DNA from: MWCR01 sp041665165
GTDB lineage: Bacteria; Patescibacteriota; Patescibacteriia; 2-12-FULL-60-25
DNA length: 8,173 nt
Assembly (NCBI GenBank): GCA_041665165.1
Contig: JBAYJJ010000049.1
Span: 1 to 8,173 of the forward strand
Direction: 5' to 3'
Part shown: positions 1 through 6,522 of the stretch, in pieces
How positions within the stretch are numbered: position 1 is the first letter of the stretch
Layout of the letters: every line of letters begins with the position of its first letter
Notes under the pieces: model-generated
What the model saw: only the letters and a program-made list of their open reading frames with translations
Databases searched by the model: none
What the model was told of the DNA's origin: nothing
Program-made: the position numbers and the translations under genes

Positions 1-364
1 CATTCAGCAAAGCGTTGATGGCAAAAGTAGCAATGGCCCAAGCTGAGATGATGATGATCAAGCCGATGATCGAGTTGATCAAATATTTTTTGGCTTTTTC
101 TGTTTTGGCTGCATCTCCGCCGGCTGTCATCCATAAAAATCCTGCATACAAAACCAAACACAATGTGAGAATGCCCAAAAAGCCCAGAGCGATGTTGATA
201 ATGTTTGCGGCAATTGTCCTGGGATCAGTGGCTGTGAGGCCTATTGTATTGCCGACTGTATTCAAACCAGCATCAACCTGGGCGCTGGCCGGCAAAGCAA
301 AAGACAAAGTGCCAAACAGCCCTGATGAAATTGCCATTGCGGCAAAAAATAATTTTAATCTCAT
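1..364 (-). CDS. Small VirB2/TrbC-like pilin, 3' end cut by window edge
   Basis: Reading the minus strand from the ATG at 364 gives 121 residues with no stop before the window edge. Residues 1-28 form a signal peptide: MRLK, a hydrophobic stretch, then cleavage after ALPASA before Gln29. Two membrane helices follow (about 52-78 and 96-118), joined by a short cytoplasmic-type loop with the motif LYAGFLWMTAGGD and a Lys-rich segment. This is the architecture of VirB2/TrbC-type pilins, which are usually about 100-130 residues, so only a few residues are probably missing. The core is clearly paralogous to residues 68-135 of the protein encoded just upstream: both have IINIALG, LYAGFL-aromatic-MTAGGD and a KT-x-KA run. 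The start overlaps the upstream stop as ATGA (364-361), and I see no Shine-Dalgarno, so translation is probably coupled. The likely role is a major subunit of a surface filament or a type IV secretion-like channel. The family call is firm; the role is inferred. Confidence 0.8.
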   Translation of the reverse strand, partial: MRLKLFFAAMAISSGLFGTLSFALPASAQVDAGLNTVGNTIGLTATDPRTIAANIINIALGFLGILTLCLVLYAGFLWMTAGGDAAKTEKAKKYLINSIIGLIIIISAWAIATFAINALLN

Positions 365-2244
365 GGCTGCGGGTACCATACTTTTGTCTTAGAACACTCA
401 ACATCGCCGACATCCTTGCCATTGCACAAGTTATTGCTGCCTTTGATTATGATCGAGCCATCGCCTTTCTGGTCCCATGACGCCGGATTAAAGCAGTTCT
501 GGTACAAGTTCATCACATACTGATTGGTGGACGGCGCATACAAGTTCAAAGCCTTCCATGGGTCCTGGCCTTTTTTATTCGGGTCAGACGGCAAAAAAGC
601 GCGGTGACTGATGGTGATTCTGGTTTTCGTCGGGCCGTCCTGCAAAGTCGCTTCCTCGTTCTTGTCGTTCAAGTAGACTAAAGTCGGAGAAAACCAAATC
701 GGAGAAGTTTCTTTTGGCCCCACTGCGTCCAAAGTCACATTGCCCGAGTTGACAGACGATGAGAGCAAAGGCGAGTTCCACGAAATAGTCACTGGCTTGT
801 CAAAAGCGACCTGGGATTCCAAAACGCCAGGCGCAAACCCGGTAATCATTGGCGGACGGAGGTCGATATTGTCGCCAGTGCCAAAAGAGAACAAATAATT
901 ATCCGTTGGCGGGCCGTCTGAAGTGCCATTGTTATTGCCGTCCAAGGAATTGCCGGCCATGTCTGCGGCGCCGTCAAAAATCATTTCAGTCTGGCCTGGC
1001 GCATTGATATTCGCTGATTTGATCAAACTTTCGATTGGCGCGGATTTTGGCAAACAATAAACAGTTTGTAAGCAACTGTTTGTTCCGCAGGCTTCGGTCG
1101 GGATAAACTCTGTTGTCCGATAGCCGTTTGAGATTTTATATTGGCCGTCAATAATCTGCGAAACATCCTTGTTGGTCAAAGTAATATTTATGAAATTCCC
1201 GGTCTGGCTCTGGTGATTGTAAAAACCCGAAACGCTCGGCGGCAGCATTGGTTCGCTAAAATTAATCTGCGTGATGATGTTGCGCGCATGCGGCCCGGCC
1301 GTGGATGGAATGACCGAGATGACGCGCGGCGGCGTGTTATCAACCACGGTTGAGACCTCAAAGCTCCATGAATACCCTGCCTTCAAATCGCAATTCAAAA
1401 GTTGAGTGCCAGATGCATTCTTGATTCCGCCGTCTAAAGCCACTTCATACCAAGTCGGATCCTTGGCGTTGCCCAGCAAATCAGTCGGCTTGATCATGAC
1501 CGTGCGTTTGTCAGTCGAAACCTTGACCTTGGCTTGGTCTGGCAATAAATCCTGCGACGTGTTTTTCTGCGGATGAACTTTTACCAAATCACTATTTATT
1601 TGCGTGATATTCTGATTGTTTTGATCCCAGCCTTTGACGAACGAGGTAGGGTCAACCGGCGTCTTGAAAGTGATAACAATAGCTGAATTGCGGGCCACGC
1701 CTTTTTGGTCGCGTGTCGGATAATGGACCTCGATATTGCCTGAGCCCAAGCAGCCTGAATTGCCAGCCTGGCCAAAACCGCCTCCACCACCAGCTCCGCC
1801 GCTTCCGCCAAACCCTCCGCCAAACATGCCGCTGCTGGCGAACAGACCGAGGATATAATTTACAATGGCAAAAGATAGGCCAATGATGATGATTCCGATG
1901 ACCGCGTTTCTGATCCACAAAATTGCTTTCTTGGTTTTTTCAGGATCGCCACCGGCCGTCATGTACAAAAAGCCGGCATAGAGCATGATGCCTAAAAAGA
2001 GCACGCCCACTGTGCCCAACGCAATGTTGATTATGCGACCGATTATTTGAAAGATGTCTTGATTAGGATTTACACCTGCAGCATTAGCCACAGCGTTCGT
2101 ATTTTCCAAAACATTTGTCTGGGCCAGAGCAACTGATCCAAGGCTTAAAATTGCGATTAAAGATAACAAAAAAGCTACGGATTTTACTATCCGTCCTGAC
2201 CAAAGAGCATTAGTCGTGCTTCGACTTTGATTTTTCACCTCCAT
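361..2244 (-). CDS. Pilin-like (VirB2/TrbC) N-terminus fused to Ig-like domains; surface protein
   Basis: 627 residues. A signal peptide (Arg/Lys n-region, hydrophobic 22-40) is probably cleaved after ALA41. Two membrane helices (about 66-95 and 112-135) flank a VirB2-type loop, LYAGFLYMTAGGD at 89-100. A Gly-rich hinge follows (141-160). The rest is extracellular, with three segments that look like Big_5/SbsA-type Ig-like domains: about 171-298 (VHYPTRDQKGVARNSAIVITF), 304-455 (opening PPRVISVIPS, with INFSEPM) and 463-570 (opening PPMITGFAPG). A DGNNNGTSDG loop at 435-444 resembles a calcium-binding loop. The C-terminal tail (584-618) has three cysteines. It probably anchors in or caps a pilus-like structure and displays an adhesive stalk. 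Its stop overlaps the start of the small pilin gene as ATGA. The start at 2244 lacks a clear upstream Shine-Dalgarno. Family assignment is by motif; the exact function is unknown. Confidence 0.8.
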   Translation of the reverse strand: MEVKNQSRSTTNALWSGRIVKSVAFLLSLIAILSLGSVALAQTNVLENTNAVANAAGVNPNQDIFQIIGRIINIALGTVGVLFLGIMLYAGFLYMTAGGDPEKTKKAILWIRNAVIGIIIIGLSFAIVNYILGLFASSGMFGGGFGGSGGAGGGGGFGQAGNSGCLGSGNIEVHYPTRDQKGVARNSAIVITFKTPVDPTSFVKGWDQNNQNITQINSDLVKVHPQKNTSQDLLPDQAKVKVSTDKRTVMIKPTDLLGNAKDPTWYEVALDGGIKNASGTQLLNCDLKAGYSWSFEVSTVVDNTPPRVISVIPSTAGPHARNIITQINFSEPMLPPSVSGFYNHQSQTGNFINITLTNKDVSQIIDGQYKISNGYRTTEFIPTEACGTNSCLQTVYCLPKSAPIESLIKSANINAPGQTEMIFDGAADMAGNSLDGNNNGTSDGPPTDNYLFSFGTGDNIDLRPPMITGFAPGVLESQVAFDKPVTISWNSPLLSSSVNSGNVTLDAVGPKETSPIWFSPTLVYLNDKNEEATLQDGPTKTRITISHRAFLPSDPNKKGQDPWKALNLYAPSTNQYVMNLYQNCFNPASWDQKGDGSIIIKGSNNLCNGKDVGDVECSKTKVWYPQP

Positions 2245-2274
2245 GAAAATGGAAAAATCTTCTAAGTTATCAAC

Positions 2275-2302
2275 AAAGTCCGCCCCATGAGGGACGGACT
2301 TT
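2275..2302 (-). terminator. Strong hairpin after yqeY, probable intrinsic terminator
   Basis: In minus-strand RNA the arms AAAGUCCGUCCC and GGGGCGGACUUU pair over 12 bp with a UCAU loop. On the plus strand the same position gives a C/A mismatch, but on the minus strand it is a G-U wobble, so the structure is better in the direction of transcription. The 3' arm ends in UUU followed by GUU, which is a short, imperfect U-tract. It lies 23 bases past the yqeY stop and 30 bases before the pilin-Ig gene, so it would separate the translation operon from the pilin pair. It could instead act as an attenuator or a 3'-end stabiliser. Confidence 0.55.
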
Positions 2303-2325
2303 ATGATACCACATTTGTATGGTTA

Positions 2326-2778
2326 TTACGACTGGCTTGAGAGCAATTTTTGCACAATGCTCTTGACTGCATTGCCGTCTGCTTTGCCAGCTGCCAGCTT
2401 CATGGCTGCTCCCATGACTTTTCCCATGTCTGCAGCTGAAGTAGCTTCAACTTCTGCAATGGCTTTTTTGCAAATTTCCTCAAGCTCAGCTTCACCCATG
2501 GCTGCGGGCAAAAACTTTTCCAAAAAAGTTAATTCCTTGGTCTGTCTTTCCATCAGATCCTGCCGGCCAGCGCCAATAAAATCAACCAAGGCGTCCTTAC
2601 CCTGCTTGACCATGCTTTTTATGACAGTCTGAGCCTCTTCGTCTGAGAGTTCGTGCATGAATTCTATCTGCTTGTTCTTTAAAGCTGTTTTTACCAGCCT
2701 TAAGGTCGCAAGCTCGAACTCGCTCTTGCTCTTCATGGCTTCTTTAAGCTCAGTGTCTATTTGTTGGACGATGCTCAT
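2326..2778 (-). CDS. yqeY: GatB/YqeY domain protein
   Basis: 150 residues, the normal length for the YqeY family: an all-helical protein related to the C-terminal tRNA-binding domain of the GatB subunit of the Asp/Glu-tRNA amidotransferase. Visible family motifs are LRLVKTALKNKQIE (26-39), GKDALVDFIGAGRQDL (60-75), LTFLEKFLPAAM (83-94) and DMGKVMGAAMKLAAGKADG (117-135). Its biochemical role is not settled in any organism; a link to tRNA is inferred from the GatB relationship. Its ATG overlaps the rpsU stop as ATGA (2778-2775), and there is no Shine-Dalgarno, so it is probably translated by coupling to rpsU. The rpsU-yqeY neighbourhood is common in bacteria, which supports both calls. Confidence 0.93.
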   Translation of the reverse strand: MSIVQQIDTELKEAMKSKSEFELATLRLVKTALKNKQIEFMHELSDEEAQTVIKSMVKQGKDALVDFIGAGRQDLMERQTKELTFLEKFLPAAMGEAELEEICKKAIAEVEATSAADMGKVMGAAMKLAAGKADGNAVKSIVQKLLSSQS

Positions 2779-3020
2779 GATTTGAATCCGCGTTTAGGGG
2801 TTTCTTCTTTGAGTTGGCCGGTCTTGGCTAAGTACTCATATTGAGCGCTCTTGAATACGCGGCGCAAAGCACTCTTCCTGGTATTGTTCTTGTTCTTGTC
2901 GCGCGTGTAAAAACGCTTTTTCCTGGCTTCTAACGAAACTCCGCCCTGCTGGATGCGCCTTTGAAAGCGCCTGAGCATTGCGTCGAATGTTTCGCCCTTT
3001 TTCCGCTTTACTTCTACCAT
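2775..3020 (-). CDS. rpsU: Small ribosomal subunit protein bS21
   Basis: 81 residues, slightly longer than the typical 58-71, and very basic. The N-terminus MVEVKRKKGETFDAMLRRF matches the bS21 signature (V-x-V-x-x-x-E-x-F-x-x-x-L-R-R-F), followed by VSLEARKKRFYTRD and a C-terminal run containing KSALRR. bS21 binds the 30S platform close to the 3' end of 16S rRNA (the anti-Shine-Dalgarno) and takes part in initiation. The start at 3020 is fixed by the AAGGAG site nine bases upstream, the only well-placed strong Shine-Dalgarno in the window. The gene appears to have its own promoter at 3059-3087, although it also lies downstream of hisS. It overlaps yqeY by four bases. Confidence 0.95.
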   Translation of the reverse strand: MVEVKRKKGETFDAMLRRFQRRIQQGGVSLEARKKRFYTRDKNKNNTRKSALRRVFKSAQYEYLAKTGQLKEETPKRGFKS

Positions 3021-3029
3021 ATTGCACCA

Positions 3030-3035
3030 CTCCTT
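3030..3035 (-). promoter_or_regulatory. Shine-Dalgarno site of rpsU
   Basis: AAGGAG on the minus strand, nine bases before the rpsU ATG (full context AGAAAGGAGTGGTG). No other gene start visible here has a comparable site at normal spacing. lepB, hisS, yqeY, the small pilin, prmC and the membrane-protein gene all lack one. This supports the chosen rpsU start and may bear on bS21 autoregulation. Confidence 0.8.
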
Positions 3036-3058
3036 TCTGGTTAGGTTATCGTGGCCGT

Positions 3059-3087
3059 AGGATACTGGTTTATTGGGTTTTCGTCAA
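3059..3087 (-). promoter_or_regulatory. Candidate sigma70-type promoter of rpsU
   Basis: On the minus strand, TTGACG (3087-3082, 5/6 to consensus) is followed by a 17-base spacer and TATCCT (3064-3059, 4/6). The -35 box overlaps the hisS stop codon. Transcription would start near 3052, giving a leader of about 32 bases that contains the AAGGAG site. Called by eye from box matches and spacing only. Confidence 0.5.
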
Positions 3088-4472
3088 ACAGCCGGGGTTG
3101 GAGGCACGGTTGAAATTGTGATGCTTTCCGGCTGAACCTGAGCCATCTTTTTCTGCAGAACCTGGACTATTTTGCGGGCATCCACGATTTCCTGCGTGCC
3201 AGCATCCATGTCGCGGACAATGGCCGTGCCATCCAATACTTCTTTTTGGCCGATGATGATTGTCCAGCGCGCGCCTGCACGGTTGGCAAATTCCATTTGA
3301 GTTTTGATTGAGCCTTTGGCAAAAGCTTCGCCGGACTTGATGCCTGCCAAGCGCAGTTCCTCAAACATGGCCAAAGCCTTTTTGCGACCGCCCTCGCCAA
3401 GCTGCGCAACAAAAACATCTATCTTGCGCTGAGGCGCGGCAATATTCATGCTCTTCAACCTGCTCACGATGCGATCAATGCCCATGCCAAAACCAGCAGC
3501 CGGGGTCGGCCTGCCGCCCAAAATTTCCATCAAGCCATCATAACGGCCGCCACCGCCCAAGGCATTCTTGTTCACGTCTTCCTCGGCATTGTCATACAGT
3601 TCAAAAACAGTCTTGGTGTAATAATCCAAGCCGCGCACCAAAAACGGATCCAACTGATAAGGCACGCCGACTTCGTCCAGATATTCAAGCACGCGCATGA
3701 AATGATTTTTTGAAGACTCATCCAACCAATCCACGATCTGCGGAGCTTCGGCCTTCATCTCTATGACTGCCGGGTCTTTAGAATCCAGCAAGCGCATTGG
3801 ATTTTTCAAAAGTTTCTTTTTATCGTCCTCTGACAAGCGATTGCGCTTGGGCCTGAAATAAGCGACCAAAGCATTCTTGTAATTAGCCCTGCATTCAGGC
3901 GTGCCAATGGAATTGATCCGGACTGCCGCATCAATGCCCAAGTCTTTCAAAAAGCGCCACGATATCAAAGCTAGTTGAGCGTCGATGACCGCATCTTCTT
4001 CGCCCAATATCTCTGCGCCAAACTGCCAGAACTCGCGATAGCGCCCTGACTGCGGGCGTTCGTGGCGGAACATGGGGCTCCAATACCAAAGCTTGACCGG
4101 TTGGGGCTGATTCCACATGCCATGATAGATGTACGCGCGGCAAATGCTGGCCGTGGCTTCCGGACGCATTGTCACATTGTCCCCGCCGGCTGTCTCAAAA
4201 CTGAACATTTCTTTCTCAACAATCTCCGTCCCCTTGCCCACGCCGCGGACAAACAAACCTGTCTCTTCCAAGACCGGGGTTTCAATCCGTTCTAAGCCGT
4301 AGGCATCGCACAAACCCTCTGCCTCTTCGTAAAGCTTGCGCCAATACGATTGGTCAATCGGCAAAATATCCCTTGTGCCGCGCACTAAGCCGAATGGCTG
4401 AGGCGATTTCTTAGCCGGCGCATCGGTCTTTTTGGGCACCGCCCCCGTGTTGCTCTTGTGGATTTTATTCAT
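3084..4472 (-). CDS. hisS: Histidyl-tRNA synthetase
   Basis: 462 residues. It charges tRNA-His with histidine using ATP; class IIa synthetase, cytosolic. After a 27-residue Lys/Pro/Ala-rich N-terminal extension, the catalytic core starts at VRGTRDILP (30-38). Motif 1 region: RIETPVLEETGLFVRGVG (62-79), then TMRPEATASICRAYI (101-115). Motif 2: MFRHERPQSGRYREFWQFG (134-152), with Trp where many family members have His or Tyr. The HisA histidine-binding motif VRGLDYYTKTVFE is at 279-291, GGGGRYDGL at 306-314, and motif 3 AAGFGMGIDR at 325-334. An anticodon-binding domain spans about 350-445. The C-terminal Ser/Thr/Pro tail (446-462) lies beyond the usual domain. No Shine-Dalgarno is seen, but no alternative start lies between 4472 and the conserved core. 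The gene sits between lepB and rpsU on the same strand. Confidence 0.97.
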   Translation of the reverse strand: MNKIHKSNTGAVPKKTDAPAKKSPQPFGLVRGTRDILPIDQSYWRKLYEEAEGLCDAYGLERIETPVLEETGLFVRGVGKGTEIVEKEMFSFETAGGDNVTMRPEATASICRAYIYHGMWNQPQPVKLWYWSPMFRHERPQSGRYREFWQFGAEILGEEDAVIDAQLALISWRFLKDLGIDAAVRINSIGTPECRANYKNALVAYFRPKRNRLSEDDKKKLLKNPMRLLDSKDPAVIEMKAEAPQIVDWLDESSKNHFMRVLEYLDEVGVPYQLDPFLVRGLDYYTKTVFELYDNAEEDVNKNALGGGGRYDGLMEILGGRPTPAAGFGMGIDRIVSRLKSMNIAAPQRKIDVFVAQLGEGGRKKALAMFEELRLAGIKSGEAFAKGSIKTQMEFANRAGARWTIIIGQKEVLDGTAIVRDMDAGTQEIVDARKIVQVLQKKMAQVQPESITISTVPPTPAV

Positions 4473-4497
4473 AAGTATGGTCTACGAAAATACGAAT

Positions 4498-4526
4498 CTT
4501 ATACTAAATTACGAATAGTTATTCAG
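4498..4526 (-). promoter_or_regulatory. Weak candidate promoter of hisS
   Basis: On the minus strand, TATAAG (4503-4498, 5/6 to the -10 consensus) lies 17 bases after CTGAAT (4526-4521, only 3/6 to the -35). The predicted start near 4491 would leave a leader of about 18 bases without a Shine-Dalgarno site. ATTCGTA occurs on both sides of the -10 box. hisS may equally be read from the lepB promoter. Confidence 0.3.
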
Positions 4527-4588
4527 TCTTGGTTATTGAAGATTGAAAATTGATGTTTGTTTGGTGTTTGGATCTTGTTTCTTGGTGT
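4504..4588 (-). repeat. Degenerate A/C-rich spacer with short near-repeats
   Basis: The lepB-hisS spacer reads on the minus strand as loosely repeated short words: AACACCAAGAAACAAGATCC, then CAAACACCAAACAAACATC, then AATTTTCAATCTTCAATAACC. It is nearly free of G and has no coding potential. Such 'CAAACACCAAAC' filler recurs between genes in many CPR and other environmental genomes, to my recollection. I see no hairpin strong enough to call a terminator. Confidence 0.5.
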
Positions 4589-5194
4589 TTAGAAATTGTA
4601 TGTCGGCGTATTGAATATTTTCCAACGGTCCAGCGGCCAGCCCCTGAGCCAGACGCGGCCGACAATAGCCGCTTTGCCCACTGGGCCGAAATATCTGGAA
4701 TCCAAACTTGATGGACGGTTGTCGCCCAGCACAAAATATTCATCAGCCTTCAAAGTATCTGTGCGCGTGCCCGAAGTATAAATATCATCCAAATATGCTT
4801 TCTCATCCAAGACTATGCCGTTTGGATTTTTGTCATTGTAGATTTTTACCTGGCCGCCTGAAATCTCAACTGTTTCGCCCGGCAGACCGATTACTCTTTT
4901 GATGAAATAATTCTTCGGATCATTCGGATAATGAAAGACCACGATGTCGCCGCGCGTCGGCGTATGGAAGCGATAAGAGAGTTCGTCAATGATCAGATAC
5001 TCATGATCGAAAAAATTCGGTTCCATTGATGCGCCCTTGACGTAAAACGGCTGGATCAGGAAATACCTGACCGGGATAATGATGGCCAGCGAAATAGCCA
5101 CCACTTGTATCAGTTCCAGAAAAAAACCAAGTGCGACTTTAGAGCCCTGAGCGGGCGTTGTTGCAGTATTGTCTGTTTTGCGGAAAAATCCCAT
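4589..5194 (-). CDS. lepB: Signal peptidase I
   Basis: 201 residues. A membrane-bound serine protease of the S26 family that removes signal peptides from exported proteins, using a Ser/Lys dyad with its active site outside the membrane. A short cytoplasmic N-terminus is followed by one membrane helix (about 23-48). Box B, GASMEPNF at 54-61, carries the catalytic Ser56. Box C is RGDIVVFHYP (81-90). Box D, NYFIKRVIGLPGE at 95-107, carries the general base Lys99. Box E is LGDNRPSSLDSRYFGPV (156-172). The single N-terminal helix and size are typical of Gram-positive-type enzymes. The start at 5194 has no Shine-Dalgarno but follows a good promoter by about 39 bases. Its likely clients here include both pilin proteins, whose signal peptides end in ASA and ALA. 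All catalytic residues are present, so it should be active. Confidence 0.96.
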   Translation of the reverse strand: MGFFRKTDNTATTPAQGSKVALGFFLELIQVVAISLAIIIPVRYFLIQPFYVKGASMEPNFFDHEYLIIDELSYRFHTPTRGDIVVFHYPNDPKNYFIKRVIGLPGETVEISGGQVKIYNDKNPNGIVLDEKAYLDDIYTSGTRTDTLKADEYFVLGDNRPSSLDSRYFGPVGKAAIVGRVWLRGWPLDRWKIFNTPTYNF

Positions 5195-5239
5195 AAAATA
5201 AAAGAATTTTTAAACTACTTTGAAAATTTGCGTATAAAC

Positions 5240-5268
5240 ATTTTAGCTCAATATAAACCTTTTGTCGA
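5240..5268 (-). promoter_or_regulatory. Candidate sigma70-type promoter of lepB
   Basis: Minus-strand TCGACA (5268-5263, 5/6), a 17-base spacer and TAAAAT (5245-5240, 5/6) form the best two-box promoter match in the window. The -35 box starts three bases past the stop codon of the upstream membrane-protein gene. Transcription would start near 5233 and could carry lepB, hisS and, by read-through, rpsU-yqeY. Confidence 0.6.
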
Positions 5269-5270
5269 GC

Positions 5271-6458
5271 CTACAGCCCCTTGTTGGTCCGATGCACGGT
5301 TTTCCCCAAAGCTCGGCCCAAACTCAGCTTAAACAAACGATTCTGGATGGATGACCAGGCACCGACGGCCAGACTCGGGACTACCCAGGCATAAAGCCCT
5401 AATCCAGTCAAGAAAAAATAATTTGTCGCCAGCAACAAAAAGTTGGCGCAGAGCAGCCAAGCGATTATCGGCAACAGGACAAATGATGCGATTCTGATGC
5501 AGTCTGCAGGCTGGGGCAACAAAGAAACATCCGGGCTGATTCTGCCTAAGAACTTCTGCTTTTCGGTTTCACGCTTGGCATTGGCCAAAAAAGTCACGAA
5601 GTGGGACAAGGGTAAAATCAAGGCGCTGAGACTGAACAAAAACCCTGACAAGCCTGCATATTCGTTGAGCCATAAGCCCAAAGCAGCAAAAAACAAACTG
5701 GCCAAAGCATACGGAAGCCTGCGCAAAACTTTTGATTTGATTTGCCAGGCAGCAAAGCCTGATTGATGCCCTTGATAGGCGCGATAGGCCTCAGCCAATA
5801 AACTAGGCAGGATAACAGCCAAAAATTCACCCAATGGAAAACTCATTGCACCGAAAATAAATGCCAGACACAGCGAGATTGCGCACAGCAATATCATCTC
5901 AACCGTAAACTCTGCCCTTGATTCTGCCTGGGATACTATTTTCGTGGGCAAAATGCGGCCCGAGATGCGCGCAAGCTCCAAGTTTATCTGATCAATCAGG
6001 CCTTGTTCGTCCGGCGCAAGGCTGATGGAACCGCCTGAGACCACGAATACTTTTTGATGCTCGTTTTTATAATTTTGGATTTTTTTCAGCTCTTCTTCCA
6101 AATCCAGGCCTTTAAGTTTTGCCTCAGACTCATCTTCCGCTGACCACAACGGGCGTTCGTTGTTGCCCAAATAATTTTCTATCCAAAAATTAGCCAAGCC
6201 GCCTTGCGATAAATCTGACACGTTGTTTATGGCCTCGCTCACTTCCAAGGGCACAGCGCGCTGCGTGCGCAAGGTCAGATATACGCCTCGGCCCAACAAT
6301 TGATCCAACTTTTCGTAGCGCGACGGGCTTACTTCCAAAGCATATCTGATTTCTTGCGGCAGTTCCTCAGGCTCAAGCGCTTGCCACTCAAAATCCCCTC
6401 CTTGCAGCTCATTTAATATTGCCTGGATCGGATTTTTGTTGAATTCTTCAAATCGCAT
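5271..6458 (-). CDS. Unrecognised membrane protein, soluble N-terminus and about six helices
   Basis: I do not recognise this family. From the start at 6458 it has 395 residues. The first about 185 are soluble, acidic and predicted mixed helix/strand, including HQKVFVVSGGSISLAPDE (134-151). Then come three hydrophobic hairpins, about six membrane helices: 187-206 and 208-225, 248-266 and 270-292, 322-343 and 346-370. Basic loops separate them (QIKSKVLRR, KRETEKQK), and a basic C-terminus ends RTNKGL. No catalytic motif, signal peptide or transporter signature stands out. An in-frame ATG at 6476 would add six residues, but it lies upstream of a perfect TATAAT at 6470-6465, so 6458 is the better start, on a leaderless message. 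It is divergent from prmC and upstream of lepB. A role in the envelope is a guess from topology only. Confidence 0.75.
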   Translation of the reverse strand: MRFEEFNKNPIQAILNELQGGDFEWQALEPEELPQEIRYALEVSPSRYEKLDQLLGRGVYLTLRTQRAVPLEVSEAINNVSDLSQGGLANFWIENYLGNNERPLWSAEDESEAKLKGLDLEEELKKIQNYKNEHQKVFVVSGGSISLAPDEQGLIDQINLELARISGRILPTKIVSQAESRAEFTVEMILLCAISLCLAFIFGAMSFPLGEFLAVILPSLLAEAYRAYQGHQSGFAAWQIKSKVLRRLPYALASLFFAALGLWLNEYAGLSGFLFSLSALILPLSHFVTFLANAKRETEKQKFLGRISPDVSLLPQPADCIRIASFVLLPIIAWLLCANFLLLATNYFFLTGLGLYAWVVPSLAVGAWSSIQNRLFKLSLGRALGKTVHRTNKGL

Positions 6459-6464
6459 GCGCAG

Positions 6465-6470
6465 ATTATA
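6465..6470 (-). promoter_or_regulatory. -10 box (TATAAT) for the membrane-protein gene
   Basis: A perfect TATAAT on the minus strand with six bases (CTGCGC) between it and the ATG at 6458. The expected transcription start falls on that ATG, which implies a leaderless mRNA and argues against the longer start at 6476. No convincing -35 box is visible at 16-18 bases upstream. Confidence 0.45.
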
Positions 6471-6522
6471 CCTCATTTGTCGCTGTGAGCGTACCCCCTT
6501 TTGTCATCTCGACCCTTTTTAT

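Noticed and set aside
15..392. Plus-strand open frame of 125 codons opposite the small pilin
   Set aside because: It is antisense to a clear signal-peptide pilin whose paralogue lies next door; its own translation resembles no known protein.
1596..1918. Extra minus-strand frames (75 and 88 codons) within the pilin-Ig gene
   Set aside because: They are low-complexity shadows of the Gly-rich hinge and the first Ig-like domain, without a start context.
2303..2311. Extended -10-like TGGTATCAT on the minus strand as a promoter for the pilin-Ig gene
   Set aside because: No -35 box lies at 16-18 bases, and transcription from it would start inside the hairpin arm, so the match is probably chance.
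4513..4524. Small palindrome GAATAGTTATTC upstream of hisS as an operator
   Set aside because: Only five-base AT-rich arms with a two-base gap; expected by chance in such sequence.
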